Positions 1-8,292 are shown, numbered from the stretch's first letter. The stretch: DNA of 40,929 nucleotides from an uncultured Eubacteriales bacterium (GCA_934401725.1 CAKRSS010000014.1:1-40929); one strand, 5' to 3'. Numbers and translations are program-made. Notes: a model not told the origin generated them from the sequence alone.

Positions 1-343
1 CATACATGGTGCGACCCTTCATAGAGCCACGGTACAGCTTGGACAGCTTTTCGTAACACTCCTTAGGATCCATCCAGTTGTTGATGTTTCCGGCGTCCTC
101 CTTTTTGCGGGTGCAGATAAAGGTACGACCCTCCACACGTGCAACGTCGTTGACGGCGGTGTGGTGCAGGTAGCAGCCGGGCAGCTTCTCCTGGTTGAGC
201 TTGATCATCTCTCCGGTAGCGCAGGCCTCAGCTCTCAGCGCTTCCGCCTGAGCCTCGGAGCCGTCGATCCAGACGATCTTGTCAGGCTGTGTCATGGCTG
301 CCATCTCATCGATCCAGCCGGTAACATGCTTGTTTGTGGTCAT
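1..343 (-). CDS. pckG: Phosphoenolpyruvate carboxykinase (GTP), N-terminal part, cut by window edge
   Basis: The enzyme interconverts oxaloacetate plus GTP with PEP, CO2 and GDP in the cytoplasm. In fermenting anaerobes it often runs toward oxaloacetate. The 114 visible residues carry the family's N-terminal signatures: a VWIDGS stretch near residue 25, then VARVEGRTFICT, then NNWMDP and GRTMY at the cut edge. These fit the GTP-dependent class and not the ATP-dependent class. The start is ATG at 343-341 with an AAGGAG ribosome site 8 bases upstream. The gene is divergent from lexA and has its own strong promoter. The active-site part, including the nucleotide-binding loops, lies outside the window, so integrity cannot be judged. 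Confidence 0.9.
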   Translation of the reverse strand, partial: MTTNKHVTGWIDEMAAMTQPDKIVWIDGSEAQAEALRAEACATGEMIKLNQEKLPGCYLHHTAVNDVARVEGRTFICTRKKEDAGNINNWMDPKECYEKLSKLYRGSMKGRTMY

Positions 344-383
344 TGTTTTATCTCCTTCATGGGTGATATTTTTTACCACGCTA

Positions 384-412
384 ATAATACCACAATCCGC
401 GCCCTTTTGCAA
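384..412 (-). promoter_or_regulatory. pckG promoter (TTGCAA-17-TATTAT)
   Basis: On the minus strand the -35 box TTGCAA is at 412-407 and the -10 box TATTAT at 389-384, with a 17-bp spacer ending in TTGTGG (extended -10). The start codon is about 40 bases downstream. Confidence 0.8.
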
Positions 413-436
413 TATGCCATTATTAAAGGTTACAAT

Positions 437-446
437 TTGTTAACAA
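437..446. promoter_or_regulatory. Palindrome TTGTTAACAA upstream of pckG promoter
   Basis: A perfect 10-bp palindrome lies about 25 bp upstream of the pckG -35 box. The same core occurs in the promoter of the solute-binding protein gene at 8892-8903, so it may be a shared operator. The binding protein is unknown. Confidence 0.35.
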
Positions 447-497
447 TTTGCATAAAAACATCACAGAAGATTTGTTGAATGTGCCATAATCAAAGTG

Positions 498-511
498 TGA
501 ACAAATGTTTG
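498..511. promoter_or_regulatory. SOS box (LexA operator) overlapping lexA -35
   Basis: TGAACAAATGTTTG differs from the Gram-positive LexA consensus CGAACRNRYGTTYG only at the first base. It overlaps the -35 hexamer (509-514), so bound LexA should block polymerase. This implies autoregulation, as is usual for lexA. Confidence 0.85.
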
Positions 512-537
512 CATTTGTGATAAAAGTATGCTATACT
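509..537 (+). promoter_or_regulatory. lexA promoter (TTGCAT-17-TATACT)
   Basis: The -35 box TTGCAT is at 509-514 and the -10 box TATACT at 532-537, with a 17-bp spacer and TGC directly before the -10. The SOS box covers the -35. Confidence 0.8.
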
Positions 538-569
538 AAAGTCGGAATAAACGGAAGGCAGGAGAGTAT

Positions 570-1163
570 ATGAAGCTGACTCCGCGTGAACAGAAAACGC
601 TTGACTATATCATCGACACCATCAACCGCAAGGGCTATTCGCCCAGTGTGCGCGACATAATGACGGCGGTGGGCTACAAGAGCACATCGACGGTATACAA
701 TTGCCTGCAAAAGCTGGAGCTTTTCGGGCTTATCCAGAAGGAGGAGGGCAAGAGCCGCACCATACGCGTGGACCCGATGTCGCCGGGACTCAAGATTCCG
801 GTCGTCGGCCGCGTGACGGCGGGACTGCCCATACTCGCTGAGGAGAATTATGACGGCTACATCGGCTTTGTAGCTGATAGCATCGGCTGTGCGCAGAGCA
901 ACCTCTTTGCGCTGCGTGTTATCGGCGTGAGTATGATAGAGGCCGGGATTATGGACGGTGACGTCGTCATTGTCAACAAGCAGGATTACGCCGAGAACGG
1001 CGACATCGTCGTCGCCATGATTGATGACTCGGCTACGGTCAAGACGTTTTACCGCGAGAACGGCGGCTATCGTCTCCAACCGGAAAACCATGAGCTGGAG
1101 CCGATTTTGACCGACCACGTGCAGATACTCGGCCGCGTGGTGGCCAGCATGAGAACGTACTGA
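570..1163 (+). CDS. lexA: LexA repressor, SOS regulon
   Basis: LexA represses DNA-damage genes and cleaves itself when RecA filaments form. The protein has 197 residues, close to the usual length. Residues 1-65 form the winged-helix DNA-binding domain, with a recognition-helix region around SVRDIMTAVGYKSTSTV (26-42). The S24-type protease half follows, with the Ala84-Gly85 cleavage site, catalytic Ser121 in GVSM and catalytic Lys158 in TVKTF. All of these are intact. The ATG start has an AGGAG site 6-8 bases upstream. The promoter carries a near-perfect SOS box. The next gene, an FtsX-type permease, starts 38 bp downstream with no promoter visible between them. Confidence 0.97.
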   Translation: MKLTPREQKTLDYIIDTINRKGYSPSVRDIMTAVGYKSTSTVYNCLQKLELFGLIQKEEGKSRTIRVDPMSPGLKIPVVGRVTAGLPILAEENYDGYIGFVADSIGCAQSNLFALRVIGVSMIEAGIMDGDVVIVNKQDYAENGDIVVAMIDDSATVKTFYRENGGYRLQPENHELEPILTDHVQILGRVVASMRTY

Positions 1164-1201
1164 TGCCCTAATGGCTGGATATTAACAGGGAGGAGAAACG
1201 C

Positions 1202-3601
1202 TTGAGGAAGAATGACAGAGAGCGGCTGAGCAACGGGCTTTTTCTGAGAAATGTGAAGAACGCGGCAAAATCGGTATTTGGGAATTTCCGTGAATACGCG
1301 AGCTTTTTTGCGGCGCTTTTCATTATGCAGACGCTGCTGTGGCTGGTCTGCTTTACGACGGTGACAAACGTCGGGCGCGAGAGGGATGTGATATATTCGT
1401 CCTACGATTATCACATGGAGATTACCAACCTCACCGCGACGGACTACGCCTACATAAGCAACGTGCTCGTCAAAAAAGACAACCAGACCGGGCGAAGCTA
1501 CGAAAGCTACGAATGGCTGCCGCCAGAGGGCGAGCGGCCGTTTTACACGCTGCGGGTGCTGCTCGGCAGCGGCTACGACAGCGATGACGAGTCGGTTTAT
1601 TTTTATCAGCGCGTCAAGGCGGCGCTCAAGCCTGTCGGCGACGCGAACGTATTCATAAAGTACTACCTGACTCAAAACGGCGTCGACACCGGGCATGTGC
1701 AGATAAACTACACTCCGCTTTACAGCTACGACACGCAGACTGCGCCGTCCGAGATAAGGGGCGCATTCTGGCTTTGCATAGGGTTTGGCGTCATGTTCGT
1801 CGCGCTGACGGCGCTGCTGTTCAGCATACGGCTGAACCATTACAAGTTCATGTACGGCATATACATGACCTGTGGCGCAGGCTTCAAACGGCTGTACATC
1901 TCGTCGATACACGAGATGATGCTCATCGCCACGGCAACGCTGCTGCCGTCGATCGGCGCCGCAGTCGGGCTGTGCGCGGCGGTGTTCGGGAGCGTGGTCA
2001 GTATGCGCTGGTGGATGGTTCCGCTGGTGCTGTTTCTCAATTTCATAACCGTGCTTATCGCCGTCCGTGTGCCGACAAGGCGGCTGTCAGTCCGTCCGCC
2101 GATTGAGCTCATTGTCGCGCAGGACAACTCGAACATGGTCAGCTCTCCGCGCCGCTCCTTCCGCATTTTCGGCAAGACGTTTCCTTATCACTACGAGCTG
2201 TTCTCGGCGTGGCGGTTCAGGACCTATCTTGCGCGCCTGCTTGTGGCGGCGGTCATGTTCACGTCGGTGTTTATCTGCGGTATATTCATATCGGGTATGA
2301 ACGTCACGGACGCTGGCGTTATCAAACCGGAGTTCACGGTTCACGCCGATCTCTCGGGAATCGACCTGTTTTCGGACAGCGACGAGGAGTTCAATCTTGA
2401 CGACATCGTCGACATGATGGACGACGCCCAGCACGACGGCATCGGCGCGGTCGATGGCGTCAGCCACACGGTGTGGACGAACGAAACGTCGGCAAGTTCG
2501 CTTGCCTCGCTGATGCTGATAAAGCGCAGTATGCACTCGGGCACCAAATACTCCGTCAGCGTCGACACACGTACGGACGAATACAGCTACGCTGTCAACA
2601 TGTTTGCCTATCAGGCGGTTGACCGCACGTACATAGACACGCTGTGCAGTCTTTACAGCGTCGAGGGAGACCCCTACCTCGTGCTTGAGGGCGGAAACAA
2701 CATAATTATCAGCGATTCCGTTTATCACGACAGCTGCTTCAGCTTTGCACCCGGCGATACCGTTCTTATCGGCAAGAAGGTGCACGGCAAGCTCCATCAG
2801 CTTGACTATTTGCAGCTGAACGATCAGGAGATACTCAAAAAGATGCTTGAGCGCATGACGTTTGTATACGATGAATACAACGTTGTTGCGGTTGTGCACG
2901 GGCTTGAAGCGGAGCGCGGCTTTGTCGTCGGCATGAACTGGCGCAAGTACCTTGGCGTGACGGGCAATACGGCTATTTCGGGTGACATTTCCGTCTACCT
3001 CGACGCGTCGGTTCCGGCCTCGTCGTCCGAGACGGTGCTCTCCGGCATCCGCCGCGGGCTCAACAGCTATCTTGACGATTACGGTATCAGCTATACCGTC
3101 GCCTCGAACTACGCGACGCTTAACCGCGAACTGACCACCGCGCGCGGCACCGGCTCGCGAACGGTGTTGATTTCGGTTCTGCTTTTGCTGCTGTCGCCGA
3201 TAGTCTGGCTGTTCTCACAGCTGCTGTTCTACTTCAAACGAGAGAATGAGATGAAGGTTTTGCGTATGCTTGGCGCAGGCGAGAGGGCCGTTCGCGGGCT
3301 TTACAGCTTTGCGGGGCTTATCGTTGCGGCGCTGGCGAGCGTGACGGCCGTCATACTCAGCTATATTATGAGCTTTACGCTGTTCAAGCTGATGGACAGC
3401 TGGCTGCCGGGGCTCGGCTTTACCGAGAGTCCGGGGTACGTCTACAACATACCGCTGTGGGCGATACTCACGGCGGTCGCGGTGTCGGTTGTGTGCGCTT
3501 ATGTGTCGTCGATGATACCGTATTTTATCAGCCGCAGAAAAACGGCCGCAGAGGCCGCCCGTCAGATGGCGGGTAAGAGTGAAACGGAGGTGCCGAAATG
3601 A
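1202..3601 (+). CDS. FtsX/MacB-type ABC transporter permease with large extracytoplasmic domain
   Basis: This is an integral membrane permease of 799 residues that pairs with the ATPase encoded next (the genes overlap by 4 bp). Predicted helices lie near residues 33-54, 188-208, 238-263, 270-290 and 345-366. A long extracytoplasmic region follows to about 650, then a C-terminal FtsX block of about three helices with the typical cytoplasmic motif KRENEMKVLRMLGAGERAVR. Size and layout resemble peptide-sensing or lipid/peptide-exporting permeases of the MacB/BceB/YtrF superfamily. No histidine kinase or response regulator lies nearby, so the substrate is unknown. The start is TTG at 1202, chosen because GGGAGGAG sits 8 bases upstream. 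The gene follows lexA and may be read from the lexA promoter. Confidence 0.85.
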   Translation: MRKNDRERLSNGLFLRNVKNAAKSVFGNFREYASFFAALFIMQTLLWLVCFTTVTNVGRERDVIYSSYDYHMEITNLTATDYAYISNVLVKKDNQTGRSYESYEWLPPEGERPFYTLRVLLGSGYDSDDESVYFYQRVKAALKPVGDANVFIKYYLTQNGVDTGHVQINYTPLYSYDTQTAPSEIRGAFWLCIGFGVMFVALTALLFSIRLNHYKFMYGIYMTCGAGFKRLYISSIHEMMLIATATLLPSIGAAVGLCAAVFGSVVSMRWWMVPLVLFLNFITVLIAVRVPTRRLSVRPPIELIVAQDNSNMVSSPRRSFRIFGKTFPYHYELFSAWRFRTYLARLLVAAVMFTSVFICGIFISGMNVTDAGVIKPEFTVHADLSGIDLFSDSDEEFNLDDIVDMMDDAQHDGIGAVDGVSHTVWTNETSASSLASLMLIKRSMHSGTKYSVSVDTRTDEYSYAVNMFAYQAVDRTYIDTLCSLYSVEGDPYLVLEGGNNIIISDSVYHDSCFSFAPGDTVLIGKKVHGKLHQLDYLQLNDQEILKKMLERMTFVYDEYNVVAVVHGLEAERGFVVGMNWRKYLGVTGNTAISGDISVYLDASVPASSSETVLSGIRRGLNSYLDDYGISYTVASNYATLNRELTTARGTGSRTVLISVLLLLLSPIVWLFSQLLFYFKRENEMKVLRMLGAGERAVRGLYSFAGLIVAALASVTAVILSYIMSFTLFKLMDSWLPGLGFTESPGYVYNIPLWAILTAVAVSVVCAYVSSMIPYFISRRKTAAEAARQMAGKSETEVPK

Positions 3602-4296
3602 AAGACGATGACAGAAGAATAATTCTCGAAACTACCGACGTTATAAAGCAATATCACCAGTACGACACCGTCGTTACCGCGGTTCAGCGGGCGACGATAA
3701 AGGTTTTTGAAGGTGAATTTGTGGCGATAATCGGGGCGTCCGGCTCCGGAAAGAGCACGCTGCTTCACCTTTGCGCCGGGCTTGACAGGCCGAACTCGGG
3801 CAAGATCAGCATCCGCGGTCAGGACATCACAGCCATGTCGCCGGACGAGCTCGGGCATTTCCGCGGTGAGCACATCGGCATGGTGTTTCAGAATCACAAC
3901 CTGATTCCGCAGTTTACGGCGCTCGAGAACATACTTATCCCGACGCTGATGTGCAACCGCGCCAACTTCTCGTACGAAGAAAATCTCAAAAAGCTGATAA
4001 CAACGCTCGATATAACCGACCGTCTGCATCACCTGCCGAGCGAGCTGTCGGGCGGGCAGCAGCAGCGCGTTGCCATCGCGCGGGCGCTGATAAATCAGCC
4101 GCAGATCGTTTTTGCCGACGAGCCGACAGGCAACCTCGACCGCGCCAACGCCGACGAGGTGCTCCGGCTCCTGCTTGAGGCCAAGGAGGTCATGGGGCAG
4201 ACGCTCATCATGGTCACGCACGACATGGAGATTGCCCGCCACGCCGACCGCGTCTTCCGCATGGAAAACGGGTTCGTCACGCCGTGGAGGTTGTGA
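3598..4296 (+). CDS. ABC transporter ATP-binding protein, LolD/MacB/SalX type
   Basis: This 232-residue cytoplasmic ATPase energises the FtsX-type permease encoded just upstream; its ATG overlaps the permease stop. All motifs are intact: Walker A GASGSGKST at 46-54, Q-loop Gln98, signature LSGGQQQR from 150, Walker B with catalytic Glu in VFADEP (171-176) and the switch His208 in THD. The sequence matches the small stand-alone ATPases that work with FtsX-fold permeases in mechanotransmission, not with classic importers. No further transporter gene follows; the next gene lies in the AT-rich island and has its own promoter. Confidence 0.93.
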   Translation: MKDDDRRIILETTDVIKQYHQYDTVVTAVQRATIKVFEGEFVAIIGASGSGKSTLLHLCAGLDRPNSGKISIRGQDITAMSPDELGHFRGEHIGMVFQNHNLIPQFTALENILIPTLMCNRANFSYEENLKKLITTLDITDRLHHLPSELSGGQQQRVAIARALINQPQIVFADEPTGNLDRANADEVLRLLLEAKEVMGQTLIMVTHDMEIARHADRVFRMENGFVTPWRL

Positions 4297-4384
4297 GGGA
4301 GACGGCAAAGCATGTAACCACCGCATGTAACACTGCCTGTGAGGGGGAGTGGCGGCTGTCCTTTGCAATTTTTAACTATTTTAC

Positions 4385-4413
4385 TTGACAAAACAGGCGA
4401 TGTGTGATACTAT
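4385..4413 (+). promoter_or_regulatory. Promoter of the AT-rich lipoprotein gene (TTGACA-17-TACTAT)
   Basis: A consensus -35 TTGACA (4385-4390), a 17-bp spacer ending in TGTGA (extended -10) and TACTAT (4408-4413). The start codon lies 69 bases downstream of the -10. Confidence 0.8.
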
Positions 4414-4482
4414 GAACCTGTTCAAATACAGACATTAACAAAAATCGATTGCTTTCGACAATCAAACTTTATGGAGGCGAGA

Positions 4483-5658
4483 ATGAGAACCAACAACAAA
4501 TTCGCGGACATTGAAAATCTGAGGCCATCAACAAAACATCCTTATAAAGCCATAGTTGCCGGCATCTTAGCAGGTAGCCTTGTCGCCGCAATGCTATTCT
4601 TGGGTTCTTGTGCAAATATGAAGAGTATGGAACAAATTTATCCACAATCTGTTGTTCAAATGCTTGAAGAAAACGGCTACACCTCACAAGATTATGACGC
4701 CAAAAAACAAGAATTTTTGAATGCAGACCCTGGAAATTTGGACTGTGGATTGCAAATCGTGCCACATAATTATTACAAAGAAAGATTTGGTTTGACCGAC
4801 CAAGAAATCTCCGAAAGAGTATTTGGTGCAGAAGTCTTTTTTGTAGACAATTCTTTGTATGTGGCAGGGAAATATGTCCCTACACTCGAAAAATTGGGAA
4901 TTGTAAAAGAAGGTGAAGACTGGAATAATAATCCGGACGTTTTAGATACATTGAGTTGGTACCCATCAGTTATAGGTACATTATTTAAGTATGATTTGGA
5001 ACCAGAAGTTTATGAAGCTTTGAAGTCTGCTTATACAGCAACAGACAGAGTGAGCAATGGCAAGACGATTGATAAAGATAAATATACAAACCAAGTTTTT
5101 GGAAGAAAGGAAATAATTAAAGGTGAAAAAATTATGACACGAGAAGACCGTGTAAATAATTTCCAATATAGATATTTGTTGGACACCATATTGTCTTCAT
5201 ACACTCCAACCGTTTTGGGCTCAGAGGTGTATAATGCCACAAGTGCTTATTATGTGCGAAACAATAAAGACGATACTACAGTTATAGATAAATATATGAT
5301 GGCAGGATATCCATTTATAGAAGATGGATATTTGTATGTTCATTTTATCGGTATGTACAAGAATGATCCAAAAATGGAAAAATATTTATTTAGAGCCAGT
5401 GTTAAACTTGATGGACAGGATTTAGAACTAATAAATAAGAATAGTAACATTTTAGATGTACCATGCAAACTAACTGATTTGGTGTCTAATGCAAAAAAAA
5501 CTGGGAAAACTGTGTATTATTACCCTGTCGGAAAGTGTGATATTGAGCCTACAAACATTCGAATTGATGATGCTGTTGCCAGAATTCATCAAGATTTTTA
5601 TGAACACGGTGGAAGACCTGAAAGCCTTGATATTGAACATCGTTCTAAGTTGAAATAA
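4483..5658 (+). CDS. Predicted lipoprotein of unknown function, AT-rich gene
   Basis: I do not recognise this family. The protein has 391 residues. It begins with a 21-residue polar stretch, then a hydrophobic segment (about 23-40) ending in LFLGSC, a fair lipobox with Cys43. It is therefore probably a lipoprotein outside the membrane, or else a single-pass anchored protein. The rest is soluble, rich in Lys, Asp, Asn and Tyr, with no motif I can name. ATG at 4483 is preferred because GGAGG (4473-4477) lies 5 bases upstream; an in-frame ATG at 4471 has no ribosome site. Base use is strongly AT-rich (AAA, GAT, TTG, ATA codons), unlike all neighbours, which suggests horizontal acquisition. It is flanked by its own promoter and terminator. 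Confidence 0.75.
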   Translation: MRTNNKFADIENLRPSTKHPYKAIVAGILAGSLVAAMLFLGSCANMKSMEQIYPQSVVQMLEENGYTSQDYDAKKQEFLNADPGNLDCGLQIVPHNYYKERFGLTDQEISERVFGAEVFFVDNSLYVAGKYVPTLEKLGIVKEGEDWNNNPDVLDTLSWYPSVIGTLFKYDLEPEVYEALKSAYTATDRVSNGKTIDKDKYTNQVFGRKEIIKGEKIMTREDRVNNFQYRYLLDTILSSYTPTVLGSEVYNATSAYYVRNNKDDTTVIDKYMMAGYPFIEDGYLYVHFIGMYKNDPKMEKYLFRASVKLDGQDLELINKNSNILDVPCKLTDLVSNAKKTGKTVYYYPVGKCDIEPTNIRIDDAVARIHQDFYEHGGRPESLDIEHRSKLK

Positions 5659-5663
5659 ATGTG

Positions 5664-5694
5664 AAAACTTGTCAAATTTTGACAAGTTTTTTTT
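5664..5694 (+). terminator. Rho-independent terminator after the lipoprotein gene
   Basis: AAAACTTGTC (5664-5673) pairs with GACAAGTTTT (5681-5690) around a 7-base loop, followed by a run of T. It lies 6 bases after the stop codon. Confidence 0.85.
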
Positions 5695-5702
5695 ATATTC
5701 GT

Positions 5703-5731
5703 TTGCGAAATTGTTGTATATATTATATAAT
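5703..5731 (+). promoter_or_regulatory. Promoter of the 22-residue peptide (TTGCGA-17-TATAAT)
   Basis: TTGCGA at 5703-5708, a 17-bp spacer and a perfect TATAAT at 5726-5731. It starts just after the terminator of the lipoprotein gene. The surrounding DNA is very AT-rich, so a chance match is more likely here than elsewhere. Confidence 0.55.
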
Positions 5732-5793
5732 ATATATAAATAAAAAATAAATAACTCAACAAAATAGAATATAAGAGAATATAGGGGTAGTAT

Positions 5794-5862
5794 ATGAAAA
5801 AGTGTTTTGCATATCTTGTTGGAATAATAATGGCAATCAGTTGCTGCGCAGCGAATCATTAA
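5794..5862 (+). CDS. 22-residue lipoprotein-leader-like peptide
   Basis: A tiny reading frame with a good promoter 60 bases upstream and a plausible AGGGG ribosome site (7 bases before the ATG). The peptide reads MKKCFAYLVG followed by IIMAISCCAANH: two Lys, a hydrophobic core and a lipobox-like AISC, then only a few residues before the stop. It looks like a lipoprotein signal sequence with almost no mature part. It could be a decayed lipoprotein gene, a small hydrophobic membrane peptide, or a peptide precursor. The AT-rich composition matches the lipoprotein gene upstream, which ends in a similar C-A-N stretch at its own lipobox. Translation is unproven. Confidence 0.4.
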   Translation: MKKCFAYLVGIIMAISCCAANH

Positions 5863-5911
5863 ATTGTATTAAATCAAAAAGGCGGATTCGTGCAGCAAAC
5901 TCAATCTTCCC

Positions 5912-7231
5912 TCACACATCCAACCCCGAGACATCCTCGGGCGACTCGCGGCGGACGGCGATGTAGGGCTCGGCACCGCGAAGCATGACGACGGGAGGGC
6001 GGGGAATGCGGTTATAATTTGATGCCATGGAGTAGTTGTATGCGCCCGTGTTGAGGACTGCGATGACGTCGCCGGGCTCGACGGCGGAGATTTCTGCGTG
6101 CGGGATTAGTATGTCGCCGCTCTCGCAGCAGCGCCCGACAATCGAGCACGTCACGCGCGCGCCTGTCCCGATGGCGGACAGCGCGGTATATTCTGCGCCG
6201 TAAAGCGTGTAGCGCGGATTGTCCGTCATGCCGCCGTCGACTGAGACGTACAGCGTCCCCGCGCCGGAGCGCTTGACGGAACCGACGGTGTATAGCGTTA
6301 TGCCCGCGTCCGCAACGATGCTGCGACCCGGTTCGGTCATGACTACGGGGCGCGGATAGCCGGACTCGCGGCAGAAGTCGTCCAGCGCGCGGCCGACCGA
6401 CGCGAATATCCGGTCGAGCTCCGCCTCGCGGTCGGATTCGACGTAGCGTATGCCGAATCCGCCGCCCATGTTGAGCAACCGCGCGGTGAATCCGAGCTCG
6501 TCGCGCGCTCGGGTGAGCAGCGGCAGCACATGCTCGAGCGCCGCGACATAGGGCTCGGCCTCCGCTATCTGCGAGCCGATGTGATAGTGTATTCCGTCAG
6601 GCTGCACGCCCGGCAGCGACTGCGCCAGCGCGATGGCGTCAGACGCCTCGTCGAGCGGAATGCCGAACTTTGAGTCGACCTGCCCGGTGCTGATTTTGGC
6701 GTGCGTGTGCGGGTCGATGCCGGGAGTCAGCCGGATGAGCACCCGCTGGACTGTCCCCGCCGCCTGCGCCGCGCGGCTGATTTGCCCGAGCTCGCAGGCG
6801 CTGTCCGCCACGATGAGGCCGGTGCCGAGCTTTATTGCATAGGCAATGTCGGCGGGCGTTTTGTTGTTGCCGTGAAAGACGATGTGCGACATGTCAAAGC
6901 CCGCGGAGGACGCCGTGTAAAGCTCGCCGGACGACACCGCGTCGGCGTACATGCCCTCCTCGTTCATTATCCGGTACATCTGCCGGAACGACAGCGCCTT
7001 GCTTGCATACGCCGCCACGGCGTCCGCGCCGAGATGCCTCCGGAGAGAGGCGAGGTGTCGCCGGCAGTTGGCTCTCACCGCGTCCTCGCTCATGAGGTAA
7101 AGCGGCGTTCCGTAGCGGTGTGCGAGGTCGACACATTCGAGAGAATTGAAGGTGAGACGCCCGTCCGCCGTCCGCCCGAGACCGGGGGTGACGGTGGGCA
7201 GGACGGTTTTTGCGTCTGTATATGTCTGCAT
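5912..7231 (-). CDS. lysA: Diaminopimelate decarboxylase
   Basis: This PLP enzyme decarboxylates meso-diaminopimelate to L-lysine, the last step of lysine synthesis, in the cytoplasm. Its 439 residues match the family. The PLP-binding lysine is Lys78 in YASKAL. Further signatures are YHIGSQ, the glycine-rich MGGGFGI phosphate site, EPGRSIVA and the active-site CESGD supplied by the partner subunit of the dimer. The fold order is an alanine-racemase-like barrel followed by a C-terminal beta domain. The ATG at 7231 is preceded by AGGATAA. The gene has its own consensus promoter and is divergent from dpaAB, whose product branches from the same pathway. Confidence 0.96.
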   Translation of the reverse strand: MQTYTDAKTVLPTVTPGLGRTADGRLTFNSLECVDLAHRYGTPLYLMSEDAVRANCRRHLASLRRHLGADAVAAYASKALSFRQMYRIMNEEGMYADAVSSGELYTASSAGFDMSHIVFHGNNKTPADIAYAIKLGTGLIVADSACELGQISRAAQAAGTVQRVLIRLTPGIDPHTHAKISTGQVDSKFGIPLDEASDAIALAQSLPGVQPDGIHYHIGSQIAEAEPYVAALEHVLPLLTRARDELGFTARLLNMGGGFGIRYVESDREAELDRIFASVGRALDDFCRESGYPRPVVMTEPGRSIVADAGITLYTVGSVKRSGAGTLYVSVDGGMTDNPRYTLYGAEYTALSAIGTGARVTCSIVGRCCESGDILIPHAEISAVEPGDVIAVLNTGAYNYSMASNYNRIPRPPVVMLRGAEPYIAVRRESPEDVSGLDV

Positions 7232-7268
7232 AGTGGTTATCCTGTCTTAGTTTTATTGTGGCAAAATT

Positions 7269-7297
7269 ATTTTACCATGCGCCCATGTCTTTGTCAA
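7269..7297 (-). promoter_or_regulatory. lysA promoter (TTGACA-17-TAAAAT)
   Basis: On the minus strand TTGACA is at 7297-7292 and TAAAAT at 7274-7269, with a 17-bp spacer ending in TGG (extended -10). The leader is only about 35 bases, too short for a lysine riboswitch, and none is seen. Confidence 0.85.
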
Positions 7298-7374
7298 GAC
7301 GAAGGGTGACACCGCCGCGCCGTTTTTCATAAACTGGACATGGAAGCCATTTTTATTCTGAAAGGATAACTACT

Positions 7375-8292
7375 ATGTTTGACAATAATATAAAGCTCGC
7401 CCTACTCGGCGGCGACGCGCGGCAGCTGGCCGTGGCGCGTCGGCTGGCCGGACTCGGGTTTGAGACCGCGGTGTGGGGGCTCGGACACGGCGAGGAAGCG
7501 CTCGGCGGCGCTGTCCGCTGCGACCGTTGGGACGACGCTATCTCGGCCTGTCACGCGGTGATACTGCCGCTCCCCGCATCGGCGGACGGCGTGAGGGTCA
7601 ACTGCCCGATGGCCGACCCGGAGTCGCCGCAACGGCTTAAGCTTTCGAAGCTGGTAGACGCACTGCCGACCGGCGCACCCATACTCGGCGGCCGCTTCAC
7701 ACCCGCCTTCAAAAGCATGGCGGACGCCGCCGGACACCACGCCTGGGACTATTTTGAGTCCGAAGAATTGCAGATAAAGAACGCCGTCCCGACGGCGGAG
7801 GGCGCGATTGCCATCGCCATGAACGAGCTGCCCGTCACGCTGCACGGCGCGAACGTCGCGGTCATAGGCTACGGGCGTGTCGGGCGCACGCTCACGGGAA
7901 TGCTCGGCGCGCTCGGCGCGCATGTCACGGTCGCGGCGCGCAAGGGCGTTGACCTTGCGTGGGCTGAGAACTGCGGTTTCCGCACGCTACGCATACAGGT
8001 TCACGATGGCGTCAGCAGCCTAAACGTGCTCGGTCAGGGCTACGACGTCATATTCAACACCGTCCCCTACTGGCTGTTTGACGGCAACGTCCTGCCGGGG
8101 ATATGCAAGAGCACGCTGATAATCGATCTCGCGTCGGCCCCCGGCGGCGTAGACTCGCGCGCGGCGGGGGAGTGCGGGGTACGGGTGATATGGGCGCTGT
8201 CTCTGCCGGGCAAGTGCTCACCCTACACAGCCGGAAACATAATCTGCGATACCATACTCGACATACTCTCGCGCGAGGGGGTGGTGCAATGA
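7375..8292 (+). CDS. dpaA: Dipicolinate synthase subunit A
   Basis: Together with DpaB this oxidises dihydrodipicolinate to dipicolinic acid, the calcium chelator of the spore core, made in the mother cell. The protein has 305 residues. An N-terminal domain (1-150) includes RFTPAF, and a Rossmann-type nucleotide-binding domain follows with VIGYGRVGRTL at 163-173. The C-terminal region ends in the subunit A-like PGKCSPYTAG. The ATG has an AAAGGA site. The stop overlaps the dpaB start (ATGA). A CATAAACT at 7328-7335 resembles the -10 of sigma-E/sigma-K promoters, but I see no convincing -35. No sigma-A-type promoter is visible, which fits mother-cell-specific expression. Confidence 0.94.
   Translation: MFDNNIKLALLGGDARQLAVARRLAGLGFETAVWGLGHGEEALGGAVRCDRWDDAISACHAVILPLPASADGVRVNCPMADPESPQRLKLSKLVDALPTGAPILGGRFTPAFKSMADAAGHHAWDYFESEELQIKNAVPTAEGAIAIAMNELPVTLHGANVAVIGYGRVGRTLTGMLGALGAHVTVAARKGVDLAWAENCGFRTLRIQVHDGVSSLNVLGQGYDVIFNTVPYWLFDGNVLPGICKSTLIIDLASAPGGVDSRAAGECGVRVIWALSLPGKCSPYTAGNIICDTILDILSREGVVQ

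Noticed and set aside
4296..4384. Terminator after the ABC ATPase gene
   Set aside because: Only weak imperfect pairings (CCGC/GCGG, CACT/AGTG) and no stem directly joined to a T-run.
4471..4482. Upstream ATG as start of the AT-rich lipoprotein
   Set aside because: It overlaps the GGAGG that serves the ATG at 4483 and has no ribosome site of its own.
7232..7374. Lysine riboswitch upstream of lysA
   Set aside because: The predicted leader is only about 35 bases and shows no such fold.
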